From: Ruminococcaceae bacterium UBA6353
GTDB lineage: Bacteria > Bacillota > Clostridia > Oscillospirales > Acutalibacteraceae
Direction of reading: 5' to 3'
DNA: 21,496 nt
Assembly (NCBI GenBank): GCA_002437905.1
Contig: DJRT01000008.1
Coordinates: forward strand, 1-21,496
Shown: one piece after another, positions 13,989 through 21,496 of the stretch
Layout of the letters: each line of letters opens with the position of its first letter
How positions within the stretch are numbered: position 1 is the first letter of the stretch
Notes under the pieces: model-generated
Told to the model about the DNA's origin: nothing
What the model saw: the letters and a program-made list of their open reading frames with translations, nothing else
Databases searched by the model: none
Translations under genes and position numbers: made by a program

Positions 13989-15374
13989 ATGAACCACGAT
14001 TTTCAGGAAAAAGTCATTACTCTCGGAGATATGCTTTTTGCCGTACTGTATCAATGGAAAAAATGGCTGCTGGCCGCGGTGATCCTGGGGCTGGCTCTCG
14101 GCGGCTTCAAGGGCGTAAGCGCCTGGAGGACCGCCACTGACGAGACCGTCCACGCGGAGCAGGAGCAGGACTACCAAAGTGCGCTCGTCTCCTATGAGAA
14201 CACCAAAAATCTTCTGGAGCACACGATCGAGCAGAGCGGCCAGGGGATGAAGGATCAGGAGGAGTATCTGAAAAACTCTGTCCTGATGAAGCTGGATTAC
14301 CGGAATGTGTATACGACAACGGTCTCGCTGTATATCAGCACCGACTATCAGATCCTGCCGGGCATGACCTATCAGACCCCCGACCCCACCCCGACCATTG
14401 CCGCCGCATATCAGACGGCTCTGCTGGACAGCCGCCTTTGGGAAGGCATTGCGCAGCAGGTGAATATGGAGACCCGCTTTCTGCGCGAGCTGGTCACCGT
14501 AACGCAGCCAAAGGATATCTACACCACGCTGACCGTCACGGTGCAGCACGAAACGGCGGAAAAGGTGACGAAGATCGTTGAGCTGCTGGTCAGCCAGCTG
14601 GACGAGGTGCAAAAGGAAGTGGCCGCAAGCGCCGGCACGCATACGCTGAAAACCGCGGTGGGCGCCGTTGGCACAACGGTGGATACAACACTGGCCACAC
14701 GGCAGGATACCGAAAACGAGCTTTTCAACCAGTACAAGGAGGATCTGAAAAAAGCCAAGCAGGAGCTGGCCGATCTGAAGGAGCCGACGAACACCGTTGT
14801 GACCACCAAAAGTGCCATCGTGGACTTCGTGAAATGGGGCATTCTGGGTGGCATTGCCGGGGCCCTGGTGGTCATTTTGATCCTGTGTGTGCTGTTTGCA
14901 CTAAGCGACAAGGTGTATTCCGCCACCGCCCTGGAGACAAACTTTGGCTTCCGCTGCCTGGGCACCCTGGCTGCCGGAGAGCAGAAGTACAGCCGCCTGA
15001 CCCGCTGGCTGCGCAAAAAAGAGGGACGCGTGGAAGAGAACACCCCGGAAAGCGAGGCTCTGCTTGCCTCCTGCGTACAGCAGTACTGCACGCCCGGCAA
15101 AACACTGATGATCAGCGGCGGCGCAGATGCGTCCCTGATTGAGGCGCAGGCAGACCTGCTGCGCAAGAAGCTGCCCGACCTGCAGATCGTCTGCGCCGGC
15201 AGCCTGCTGCGCGATGCCGCCGCCATGCAGCAGCTGGCAGCCTGTGACGGCGTGGTATTGGTGGAGGCCTGTGGCTGCTCTACCTATGCCAAGATCAACC
15301 GTAAGCTTGCTTTCATCCGCGATGCAGGCAAGACTATGATCGGTTTCATCGCCATTGAGAACCAAACGCTGTGA
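13989..15374 (+). CDS. Wzz-like polysaccharide co-polymerase with a degenerate BY-kinase-like cytoplasmic domain
   Basis: The 461-residue membrane protein has one membrane helix at about 26-44, a large external region with coiled-coil character (about 55-275, rich in Glu, Lys and Gln), a second helix at about 281-306, and a cytoplasmic C-terminal part of about 150 residues. The two-helix layout is that of Wzz/CapA-type chain-length regulators. The C-terminal part has alternating strands and helices (KTLMISGG, CDGVVLVEACGCST, GKTMIGFIAIEN) like the tail of bacterial tyrosine kinases, but shows no GKS/GKT P-loop and no tyrosine cluster. It may be a pseudokinase regulating chain length. ATG 13989 follows GGAGGATATACA. 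No glycosyltransferase or flippase gene is adjacent, so it is an orphan. Confidence 0.78.
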   Translation: MNHDFQEKVITLGDMLFAVLYQWKKWLLAAVILGLALGGFKGVSAWRTATDETVHAEQEQDYQSALVSYENTKNLLEHTIEQSGQGMKDQEEYLKNSVLMKLDYRNVYTTTVSLYISTDYQILPGMTYQTPDPTPTIAAAYQTALLDSRLWEGIAQQVNMETRFLRELVTVTQPKDIYTTLTVTVQHETAEKVTKIVELLVSQLDEVQKEVAASAGTHTLKTAVGAVGTTVDTTLATRQDTENELFNQYKEDLKKAKQELADLKEPTNTVVTTKSAIVDFVKWGILGGIAGALVVILILCVLFALSDKVYSATALETNFGFRCLGTLAAGEQKYSRLTRWLRKKEGRVEENTPESEALLASCVQQYCTPGKTLMISGGADASLIEAQADLLRKKLPDLQIVCAGSLLRDAAAMQQLAACDGVVLVEACGCSTYAKINRKLAFIRDAGKTMIGFIAIENQTL

Positions 15375-15457
15375 AAAACGGCCGGCTGACGGAGCCCCTC
15401 TCCCGGAGAGAACACGCCCCTGTGTGCCGCGCCGCAGCAAAACCTCCTGATGAAAAA

Positions 15458-15502
15458 CCAAGGCCTGTGCCGCCACCCGCTCGGGTGCGGCACAGGCCTT
15501 TT
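15458..15502. terminator. Bidirectional terminator between the Wzz-like gene and the sigma factor gene
   Basis: A long stem, AAGGCCTGTGCCG-c-CACCCG against CGGGTG-CGGCACAGGCCTT with one bulged C and a 2-base loop, is followed by TTTTTT on the plus strand. On the minus strand it leads into GG then TTTTT. It serves both converging genes. Confidence 0.85.
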
Positions 15503-15536
15503 TTCGGCGTTTGCCCCTCATACAGCGCTCATCCCG

Positions 15537-16232
15537 CTATATTCTGCGGTCGCCCTGCTCATAGCGGCGGCGCAGACGGCTGAGTGCCCGCGTCTCCAGC
15601 CGGGAGACATAGGAACGGGAAATGCCCAGCCGGCCGGCCACCTGCCGTTGGGTCAGCTCCGGCCCGCCGATCCCGTAGCGCAGCCGGATCACCGTCTGCT
15701 CCCGCGGCTCCAGGCACTCCCCGATATACCGTTCCAGCTTTTCCGCATTGATCTTGCGGTCAAGATCGTCCACAATGGTATCCTCCTGCGCCAGCACATC
15801 CATCAGGGTCAGCTGCCGCCCCTCGGCATCGCAGTCGATCGGCTCGGACAGCGAAATATCCTGCGCCGATTTCTTCCCTGCACGGAAATACATCAGGATC
15901 TCATTGTCCACGCAGCGGGCGGCATAGGTGACCAGATGCAGCCCCCGCTCCGGGTCGAAGGTATCCACTGCCTTGATCAGACCGATGGTGCCGATGGACA
16001 CCAGATCCTCCTGGTCACGCGCATTCGGATAGTGCTTTTTGATAATGTGCGCCACCAGCCGCAGATTATGCTCGATCAGCCGCTGCCGCGCGGCCCTGTC
16101 CCCCGCCCGCATGGCGGCCAGCGCCTCCCGTTCCTCGGCGGCGGTCAGCGGCTTCGGAAAGGAGCCGCTGTTGACCACATGCAGCACCATAAAAAACATC
16201 TGCGAAAGCACCTGTCGGATCATTTCCCACAT
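15537..16232 (-). CDS. sigK: RNA polymerase sporulation sigma factor, sigma-K-like
   Basis: The 231-residue protein matches sigma-K in architecture: a hydrophobic N-terminal stretch (MFFMVLHVVNSG) then SFPKPLTAAEE, which resembles the pro-sequence removed from pro-sigma-K; region 2 with RLIEHNLRLVAHIIKKHY and DLVSIGTIGLIKAVDTFDP; and region 4 with a helix-turn-helix (LTQRQVAGRLGISRSYVSRLE). The length is close to the full Bacillus protein (about 240), so the gene is continuous and not split by a skin-type element. ATG 16232 has AGGAGGGG seven bases ahead; the frame is open upstream to 16340 but with no ribosome site. Sigma-K directs late mother-cell genes in spore formation, which suggests a spore-forming ancestor. 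I found no clear sigma-E-type promoter in front. Confidence 0.88.
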   Translation of the reverse strand: MWEMIRQVLSQMFFMVLHVVNSGSFPKPLTAAEEREALAAMRAGDRAARQRLIEHNLRLVAHIIKKHYPNARDQEDLVSIGTIGLIKAVDTFDPERGLHLVTYAARCVDNEILMYFRAGKKSAQDISLSEPIDCDAEGRQLTLMDVLAQEDTIVDDLDRKINAEKLERYIGECLEPREQTVIRLRYGIGGPELTQRQVAGRLGISRSYVSRLETRALSRLRRRYEQGDRRI

Positions 16233-16325
16233 ATCGCACCCCTCCTGCCTTAGCCTTATGCAGCACGGCTGTCCTTTTTGCCAGTCCGCCCCGCCGGCTT
16301 TTGTCGGAAAAAATGCGAAAAAGTG

Positions 16326-16354
16326 TTGAGAAAACGCCAAGGGTGTGATAGAAT
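16326..16354 (+). promoter_or_regulatory. Promoter of the hydrolase gene, possibly reading into purA
   Basis: TTGAGA (16326-16331) and TAGAAT (16349-16354) are separated by 17 bases. A hairpin of 7-bp arms, GCACCGG (16369-16375) and CCGGTGC (16380-16386), follows close to the expected transcript start and 5 bases before the ribosome site AAAGGAGGA. Confidence 0.65.
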
Positions 16355-16406
16355 ATCCTTATGTATGAGCACCGGCCGACCGGTGCGCGCCAAAGGAGGA
16401 TACTGC

Positions 16407-17204
16407 ATGACCAAATGTATTCCGCTGTGGGATGGCGACATTCCGGCTTTTTGCCCGGAGGCCGACACCCCGAACAACATGACAGCCTATCTGCTGGACA
16501 CGCCGGCCCCGGTGCCGGCCGTGATCGTATTTCCCGGCGGGGCCTATGCCCACCGCGCCTACCACGAGGGGGAGCCGGTGGCACAGTTCTACAACCGCTG
16601 CGGCTTCCAGGCCTTTGTGGTAGACTACCGGGTAGCGCCCAACCGCGCCCCCGCCCCGCTGGCGGACGCCAAGCGGGCCATCCGCCTGGTGCGCGCCAAC
16701 GCCGCCGCATGGGGCGTTGATCCGGAGCGGGTGTTCGTGTGCGGCTTTTCCGCCGGCGGCAACCTGGCCGCCTGCACCGCCGTGCTGCCGGATGACCCGA
16801 CAGTAAAGGACGACCTTTCCGCCATCAGCAGCAAGCCGACCGGCGCCGTGCTGTGCTACCCGGTCATCTCCGGGCTGGAGCAGGACGGCCACAGCTACAG
16901 CCACCACATGCTGCTGGATGACCGCTATGAAAAGGAAGTGGAGCACTACTCCCTGCAGCTGCAGGTGGATGAACACACCGCGCCCTGCTTCCTCTGGCAC
17001 ACCGCCGAGGACAACGGCGTGCCGGTGCGCCATTCGCTGATGATGGCCAACGCCTTGCGTACGCACGGCATCCCCTTCGAGCTGCATGTTTTCCCGCACG
17101 GCGGCCACGGACTCGGTCTCTCCGACCCGGCGGACAAGGAGCACTATGTGCCGGGAGTGAACCGTTGGGCAGAGCTGAGTGCGGAATGGATCCGCACCTT
17201 CTGA
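16407..17204 (+). CDS. Alpha/beta hydrolase, acetyl-esterase/BD-FAE-like
   Basis: This 265-residue cytoplasmic hydrolase has an oxyanion-type motif FPGGAYAHRAYHEG, the nucleophile serine in GFSAGGNLA (about residue 113), a probable acid residue in HTAEDNGVPV, and the catalytic histidine in FPHGGHGLG. This pattern is that of the acetyl-xylan esterase/carboxylesterase group often found with glycan utilisation in gut Clostridia. Substrate: probably small acylated sugars or other short esters (inference). ATG 16407 has AAAGGAGGA at 16392-16400. It has its own promoter, and purA starts only 36 bases after its stop, so purA may be co-transcribed. No signal peptide is seen. Confidence 0.85.
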   Translation: MTKCIPLWDGDIPAFCPEADTPNNMTAYLLDTPAPVPAVIVFPGGAYAHRAYHEGEPVAQFYNRCGFQAFVVDYRVAPNRAPAPLADAKRAIRLVRANAAAWGVDPERVFVCGFSAGGNLAACTAVLPDDPTVKDDLSAISSKPTGAVLCYPVISGLEQDGHSYSHHMLLDDRYEKEVEHYSLQLQVDEHTAPCFLWHTAEDNGVPVRHSLMMANALRTHGIPFELHVFPHGGHGLGLSDPADKEHYVPGVNRWAELSAEWIRTF

Positions 17205-17240
17205 TAGAAAGCAAAATAACAGGAAAGAGGTTATTACATT

Positions 17241-18515
17241 ATGGTCAGAGCGATCGTCGGCGCCAACTGGGGCGATGAGGGCAAGGGAAAGATCACCGAT
17301 ATGTTTGCCAAGCAGGCAGATATCGTTATCCGCTTCCAGGGCGGTGCCAACGCCGGACACACCATCATCAATGAGCACGGGCGCTTTGCGCTGCATCTGA
17401 TGCCCAGCGGCGTGTGCTATGCACACACCACCTGCATCATCGGCAATGGCGTGGCGCTGGATATTGAAAAATTCTGCCGGGAGCTGGCGGATGTGCGCGC
17501 AGCCGGCCTGGACCCCCATCTGCTGGTCTCCGACCGGGCACAGATCCTGATGCCCTATCACATCCTGCTGGACACCTACGAGGAGGAGCGGCTGGGCAAA
17601 AATGCCTTCGGCTCCACCAAAAGCGGCATTGCGCCTTTCTTCAGCGATAAATACGCCAAGATCGGCATTCAGGTCAATGAGCTGTTCGATGAGGATGACC
17701 TGCGGACAAAGCTGCATAACATCTGCACCCTGAAAAACCTTACGCTGGAGCATGTATACCACAAGCCCCTGCTGAACGAGGAGGAGCTGCTGCGCACCTG
17801 CCTGGAATACCGCGAGAAGATCGCCCCCTATGTGTGCGACACCCACGCCTACATCCAGCAGGCCCTCAAGGACGGCAAGAACATCCTGCTGGAGGGGCAG
17901 CTCGGCACCCTGAAGGATCCCGATTTCGGTATCTACCCGATGGTCACCTCCTCCTCCACGCTGGCCGGCTACGGCTGCGTGGGCGCCGGCATCCCGCCGC
18001 ACGCCATTGAGGATGTGGTCGCCGTAACCAAGGCGTATTCCTCTGCGGTCGGCGCCGGCGATTTTGTCAGCGAGATCCTCGACGAGGAGGAGGCGCAGGC
18101 ACTGCGCCTGCATGGCGGCGATAAGGGCGAATTCGGCGCCACCACCGGCCGCCCCCGCCGGGTGGGCTGGTTTGACTGTGTTGCCACCCGCTATGGTGTG
18201 GAGTGTCAGGGCGCCACACAGGTGGTCATGACCGCGCTGGACTGCCTCTCCTATCTGGAGCAGATCAAGGTGTGCGTCGGCTACGAGATCGACGGCGAGA
18301 TCACCCGCGATTTCCCGACCACCACACGGCTGCACCGGGCAAAGCCGGTGTTCAAAACGCTCAAGGGCTGGCACTGCGACATCCGCGGCATCCGCGATTT
18401 TGCCGCCCTGCCGGCGGAGGCGCGCGCCTATGTGGAATTTATCGAGCAGGAGATCGGCCACCACATCAACATGGTATCCAATGGCCCGGAGCGAGAGGCT
18501 ATCATCATCCGCTGA
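17241..18515 (+). CDS. purA: Adenylosuccinate synthetase
   Basis: The enzyme joins IMP and aspartate with GTP to form adenylosuccinate, the first committed step to AMP. The 424-residue protein has the GTP-binding loop NWGDEGKGK (residues 9-17, catalytic Asp12), the second catalytic residue His40 in NAGHT, and the conserved downstream stretches GATTGRPRRVGWFD and EGQLGT. The usual Gln before WGDEGKGK is Asn here, a variant known in some Clostridia-type PurA (from memory). The length is normal. ATG 17241 is preceded by AGGAAAGAGG with a longish spacer. The next gene follows after 14 bases, so purA, the MBL gene and guaA look like one operon. No purine riboswitch or PurR box is apparent in the short leader. 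Confidence 0.96.
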   Translation: MVRAIVGANWGDEGKGKITDMFAKQADIVIRFQGGANAGHTIINEHGRFALHLMPSGVCYAHTTCIIGNGVALDIEKFCRELADVRAAGLDPHLLVSDRAQILMPYHILLDTYEEERLGKNAFGSTKSGIAPFFSDKYAKIGIQVNELFDEDDLRTKLHNICTLKNLTLEHVYHKPLLNEEELLRTCLEYREKIAPYVCDTHAYIQQALKDGKNILLEGQLGTLKDPDFGIYPMVTSSSTLAGYGCVGAGIPPHAIEDVVAVTKAYSSAVGAGDFVSEILDEEEAQALRLHGGDKGEFGATTGRPRRVGWFDCVATRYGVECQGATQVVMTALDCLSYLEQIKVCVGYEIDGEITRDFPTTTRLHRAKPVFKTLKGWHCDIRGIRDFAALPAEARAYVEFIEQEIGHHINMVSNGPEREAIIIR

Positions 18516-18529
18516 AAGGAGACGACCCT

Positions 18530-19360
18530 ATGAAACTGCAATATCTCGGCACTGCGGCGGCCGAAAGCTTCCCTGGTATGTTCTGCAGCTGCCCTGTCTG
18601 TCAGCGGGCACGGGCAGCCGGCGGGCGGAATATCCGCTCCCGCTCCCAGGCACTGGTGGATGACCGCCTGCTGATTGATTTTCCGGCGGATACCAACTGG
18701 CATGTGCAGCAGCACGGCCTGTCCCTGGGCGATATCCGCCATTGCCTGATCACCCACGCGCACAGCGATCACCTTTATCCGGCTGATCTGGAAATGCGGT
18801 GTGACGGGGCAACGGCCACAGCCACAGGGACGCTCACGCTATACACCGGGCCTGCCGCCGCGGAGCAGATCCGGAGGACCATCGCCTGCTCCGATCTGGG
18901 AAAACAAAACCGGGCAGCCGTCCAGCTGCTGTACCCCTATCAGCCCATCACCATCGACCGGTATACTGTGACCCCTCTGCCGGCCAGACACGACCCTTAC
19001 GCCACCCCCTACATATACCTAATCTCGGATGGGGATAAGACCCTGTTTTATGCGCACGATACCGGCATCCTGTGCGATGAGGTGTGGGCATGGCTGGCGC
19101 AGAACTGCCAGCACATCGACTTTGTCTCGCTGGACTGCACCGGTATGCAAAAGCACGGCTGGACGGCGACCCACCTGTCCCTGGATACCTGCACCGCCTT
19201 TGTTGAGCGGCTGCGGCAGGCCGGCGTGGCGGATGATACAACGGCGGTCTGTCTGAGCCATTTTTCCCACAATGGTGAGGCAATCCACGATGAATTTGTT
19301 CCCATCGCCGCCGCTGCGGGATTTGATGTCGCCTATGATGGCAAGATTGTGGAGATCTGA
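18530..19360 (+). CDS. Metallo-beta-lactamase-fold hydrolase, PhnP-like phosphodiesterase
   Basis: The 276-residue protein carries the binuclear metal motif HAHSDH (residues 76-81 in THAHSDHL), a further metal histidine in LPARHD, Asp in YAHDTG and His in LSHFSHNG. Near the N terminus CSCPVC (residues 19-24) matches the structural cysteine cluster of PhnP-type enzymes, which cleave cyclic or linear phosphodiesters. It has no signal peptide, so it is cytosolic. ATG 18530 has AAAGGAGA directly upstream. It lies between purA and guaA (gaps of 14 and 36 bases), hinting at a nucleotide-related substrate such as a damaged or cyclic nucleotide; this is inference from context only. Confidence 0.85.
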   Translation: MKLQYLGTAAAESFPGMFCSCPVCQRARAAGGRNIRSRSQALVDDRLLIDFPADTNWHVQQHGLSLGDIRHCLITHAHSDHLYPADLEMRCDGATATATGTLTLYTGPAAAEQIRRTIACSDLGKQNRAAVQLLYPYQPITIDRYTVTPLPARHDPYATPYIYLISDGDKTLFYAHDTGILCDEVWAWLAQNCQHIDFVSLDCTGMQKHGWTATHLSLDTCTAFVERLRQAGVADDTTAVCLSHFSHNGEAIHDEFVPIAAAAGFDVAYDGKIVEI

Positions 19361-19396
19361 CGGCAAAACAGCGAACACAGATGAGGAGTGATCTGC

Positions 19397-20929
19397 ATGG
19401 AAAAAATTTTGGTTTTGGATTTCGGCGGTCAGTATAACCAGCTGATTGCCCGCCGTGTGCGGGATCATCGGGTCTTCGCAGAGATCCTGCCCTACACCAC
19501 CCCGCTGGAGCAGATCCGGCAGGCAGGCTATAAGGGCATCATTTTCACCGGCGGCCCCAATTCCGTCTTTGATATGGACTCCCCCCACTATGACCCGGCC
19601 ATTCTCGGCCTCGGCGTGCCGATCCTCGGCATCTGCTACGGCTGCCAGCTGACCGCCTGGATGGGCGGCGGCGTAGTGGAAACGGCGGAGCAATCGGAAT
19701 ACGGCAAAATCGAGCTGCATATTGCGGACGATACCTCGCCGCTGTTTGCCGATGTGCCGGCAAGCAGCACCGTGTGGATGAGCCACACCGACCGGATTGT
19801 CAAGGCGCCGGCGGGCTTCACCGTTACCGCCTCGACCGATGCCTGCCCCATCGCCGCCATGGAGAACCGCAATAAGCGGCTGTACGCCGTGCAGTTCCAT
19901 CCGGAGGTGACCCACAGCGAATACGGCAGCCGGATGCTGGAAAATTTCCTGTACCGTGTGTGCGGCTGTGCCGGCGATTGGCAGATGGACAGCTTCATTG
20001 AGGATACAGTCGCCCGTCTGCGTGCGCAGATCGGGGACAAGCCCGTGATTTTGGGGCTTTCCGGCGGTGTCGACAGCTCGGTGGCCGCCGGCCTGCTCAG
20101 CCGTGCCGTCGGCAAGCAGCTGACCTGCGTCTTTGTTGACCAGGGACTGATGCGCAAGGACGAGGGGGACTTTGTAGAAAAGACCTTCACCTCGCTGTTT
20201 GACATGAATTTTGTCCGGGTGAATTGCCAGGAGCACTTTCTCGCCTGCCTTAAGGGCGTTACCGACCCGGAGCAGAAGCGGCATATCATCGGCACGGAAT
20301 TCTATAAGGTTTTCTGGGATGAGATCCGCAAACAGGGAGATAAGGGTTTCTTTGCCCAGGGCACCATCTACCCGGACTGCATTGAGTCCGGCAAGGGAGA
20401 CGCCGATAAGATCAAGACCCACCACAACAAGGTGAAAATGCCGGAGGATGTGGAATTTCTCGGCGTTGTGGAGCCGCTGTGCGACCTGTTCAAGGATGAG
20501 GTGCGGCGCGTAGGAGAGAAGCTGGGTATCCCACATGAGCTGGTATGGCGGCAGCCGTTCCCCGGCCCCGGCCTCGGCGTGCGGATCATCGGGGAGATCA
20601 CCAAGGAGAAAATCGAAATTCTGCAGAATGCCGACTGGGTGCTGCGGGATGAGATGGCAAAATGCGGCTATGAGCAGCACATGGCGCAGTTCTTCTGCGT
20701 GCTGCCCGGCGTCAGCACAGTCGGCGTTATGGGTGACCACCGCACCTACGACCATTTGGTCGCCATCCGTGCCGTCACCACCGACGATTTTATGACCGCC
20801 GATTGGGCGCGTATCCCCTATGATATTCTCGCCCGCGTGAGCAATCGCATCACCAACGAGGTCAAGCATATCAATCGCGTGGTCTATGATATCACCACCA
20901 AGCCCCCGGCCACAGTGGAGTGGGAATAA
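19397..20929 (+). CDS. guaA: GMP synthase (glutamine-hydrolysing)
   Basis: The enzyme converts XMP to GMP using ATP and the amide of glutamine. The 510-residue protein has an N-terminal class I glutamine amidotransferase domain (about 1-190) with nucleophile Cys80 in GICYGCQ and the His168/Glu170 pair in FHPEVTH, then an ATP-pyrophosphatase domain with the P-loop SGGVDSS (222-228), and the C-terminal dimerization domain ending KPPATVEWE. The length is normal and all key residues are present. ATG 19397 is set by GAGGAG eight bases ahead; the GTG at 19388 overlaps that site. It closes the purA operon. Its 3' end contains the sequence GAGTGGGAATA (20918-20928), known as an integration core for guaA-targeting islands. 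Confidence 0.96.
   Translation: MEKILVLDFGGQYNQLIARRVRDHRVFAEILPYTTPLEQIRQAGYKGIIFTGGPNSVFDMDSPHYDPAILGLGVPILGICYGCQLTAWMGGGVVETAEQSEYGKIELHIADDTSPLFADVPASSTVWMSHTDRIVKAPAGFTVTASTDACPIAAMENRNKRLYAVQFHPEVTHSEYGSRMLENFLYRVCGCAGDWQMDSFIEDTVARLRAQIGDKPVILGLSGGVDSSVAAGLLSRAVGKQLTCVFVDQGLMRKDEGDFVEKTFTSLFDMNFVRVNCQEHFLACLKGVTDPEQKRHIIGTEFYKVFWDEIRKQGDKGFFAQGTIYPDCIESGKGDADKIKTHHNKVKMPEDVEFLGVVEPLCDLFKDEVRRVGEKLGIPHELVWRQPFPGPGLGVRIIGEITKEKIEILQNADWVLRDEMAKCGYEQHMAQFFCVLPGVSTVGVMGDHRTYDHLVAIRAVTTDDFMTADWARIPYDILARVSNRITNEVKHINRVVYDITTKPPATVEWE
20918..20928 (+). other. Candidate island attachment core at the 3' end of guaA
   Basis: GAGTGGGAATA at the end of guaA corresponds to the core sequence described for integrative islands that enter the guaA 3' end. 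Only one copy is visible in the window, so occupancy cannot be proven. The following sequence changes character and leads to an XRE regulator on the opposite strand. Confidence 0.4.
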
Positions 20930-21027
20930 TACCCGAAAGGCTGAAAAGCCTTGAAAATGCTGGACTTTTGCGTTACGGAACTGCCCCGCGACAACAAAAT
21001 GACAACATTTTAAGATTATCCAAGAAT

Positions 21028-21072
21028 AAAGAGCTATCTGATTTCTGTTAGAGAAGTCAGATAGCTCTTTTT
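21028..21072. terminator. Terminator behind guaA, probably shared with the converging gene
   Basis: AAAGAGCTATCTGA (21028-21041) pairs with TCAGATAGCTCTTT (21057-21070) around a 15-base loop and is followed by TT-G-TTTT on the plus strand. The minus strand ends in an AT-rich stretch as well. The stop codon of the minus-strand gene lies 14 bases away. Confidence 0.8.
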
Positions 21073-21085
21073 GTTTTACTCAGAT

Positions 21086-21496
21086 TTAGTCGTTCTTCAG
21101 CCGGTCTTTGAAAGCCTCTACCAGCGCATCGCTGAGCTGCTGGGACGGCACTTTCACATAGCCGGAGGTTTCGTCATATTTCGGGTAATTATAACGCCAC
21201 TTGTCGTAGTCCTCCCGGTTGATTTCACCTTTGCGGTACTTTTCAGCTTGTTCCGCCCACGCAGTGAGCATTTCGGAAAGCTCAGCGGCATCCTTCCCCT
21301 TCCGAGGGTCAACACGCAGCAAAACGCCGTTTTCGCCGGTTTCCACCGTCAGACCGTAGCGATCCTCCAAGGTGAACAGCGTGTGCATTAGGCCGAGGTA
21401 ACTGTCAATATCCGGCACGGACAGCGCCAGCGGCGAAACACCCAGCGCACCGGCAAGGCTCTCCGTCAGCTCCGCCTTGGGCGTTCTGCTGCCGGA
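21086..21496 (-). CDS. XRE-type helix-turn-helix regulator, 5' part outside the window
   Basis: The visible 136 residues start inside an XRE helix-turn-helix domain (SGSRTPKAELTESLAGALGV is the usual end of such a domain) and continue into an uncharacterised C-terminal part with RKGKDAAELSEML, a charged helical stretch and a tail ending KDRLKND. The open frame continues through the window edge, so the start is not seen; a GTG at 21418 would leave only a domainless product and is not a credible start. Regulators of this build are frequent in conjugative elements of gut Clostridia (inference), which would agree with an island at the guaA 3' end. It converges with guaA. Confidence 0.78.
   Translation of the reverse strand, partial: SGSRTPKAELTESLAGALGVSPLALSVPDIDSYLGLMHTLFTLEDRYGLTVETGENGVLLRVDPRKGKDAAELSEMLTAWAEQAEKYRKGEINREDYDKWRYNYPKYDETSGYVKVPSQQLSDALVEAFKDRLKND

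Noticed and set aside
12819..14642. Long minus-strand open frame across rhaD and the Wzz-like gene
   Set aside because: It crosses two good genes, a terminator and a promoter on the other strand and shows no recognisable domain.
16359..18464. Very long minus-strand open frame opposite the hydrolase and purA
   Set aside because: It lies antisense to two clear conserved enzymes, has no ribosome site, and its composition (many Gly, Ala, Val, His) is that of a mirror frame of GC-rich genes.
19019..20869. Long minus-strand open frame opposite guaA
   Set aside because: Antisense to guaA with all motifs intact on the plus strand; the same mirror-frame effect.
20957..21013. 18-codon open frame behind guaA
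   Set aside because: It has an ATG and a stop but no ribosome site at proper distance and no recognisable sequence.
1..21496. CRISPR arrays, riboswitches, insertion sequences with transposase, rRNA
   Set aside because: I looked for spaced repeats, known aptamer cores and transposase motifs on both strands and found none I could support.

Overview
The window looks like chromosomal DNA of a gut-type member of the Clostridia, most likely Oscillospiraceae/Ruminococcaceae (inference). The reasons are: GC content that by eye is in the mid-to-high fifties with C/G-ending codons; strong purine-rich Shine-Dalgarno sites; a sporulation sigma-K-like sigma factor; an ECF transporter of the Trep_Strep/MptD-like S-component type; and secreted proteins with InlB/Listeria-Bacteroides repeats. 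No species can be fixed from sequence alone.

Layout. 1-94: the 3' terminal part of a tRNA (probably Ser) whose preceding bases do not fold as a tRNA, followed by a perfect 18-bp hairpin; this looks like an attachment-site scar at the edge of something integrated to the left. 178-5985 (+): a TetR regulator with a textbook promoter overlapped by a near-perfect 30-bp palindrome, then a membrane transport cluster: a collapsed ECF ATPase remnant running in frame into an EcfT permease, an ECF S component, and two half-ABC transporters with a 1-base overlap. A strong bidirectional terminator at 6113-6157 closes this block.

10132 down to 6294 (-): a three-gene cell-surface module. It holds a secreted 877-residue multi-domain protein with three InlB-type repeats, a single-pass membrane protein with a poly-leucine anchor (TAATG overlap with the first), and a small secreted protein whose single domain matches the C-terminal domain of the large one. 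It is divergent from a MerR regulator at 10319-11131 (+). The spacer between holds a perfect CGTTCA-N4-TGAACG dyad inside a 19-bp promoter spacer that points at the surface genes, which is the classic architecture of MerR-activated promoters. A small lipoprotein follows merR.

11620-13863 (+): an L-rhamnose branch with rhamnulokinase (C-terminally shortened) and rhamnulose-1-phosphate aldolase with a 4-base overlap, without isomerase or regulator. 13914-15502 (+): an orphan Wzz-like polysaccharide co-polymerase carrying a cytoplasmic domain that resembles a BY-kinase without its P-loop. It converges on a sigma-K-like gene (16232 down to 15537) at a shared bidirectional terminator.

16326-20929 (+): an alpha/beta hydrolase, then purA, a PhnP-like metallo-beta-lactamase-fold hydrolase, and guaA. 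The AMP-forming and GMP-forming branches of purine synthesis therefore sit together with a small hydrolase between them. After guaA comes a terminator and, on the other strand, the 3' part of an XRE-type regulator cut by the window end; the 3' end of guaA is a known integration site, so this may be the edge of another mobile island.
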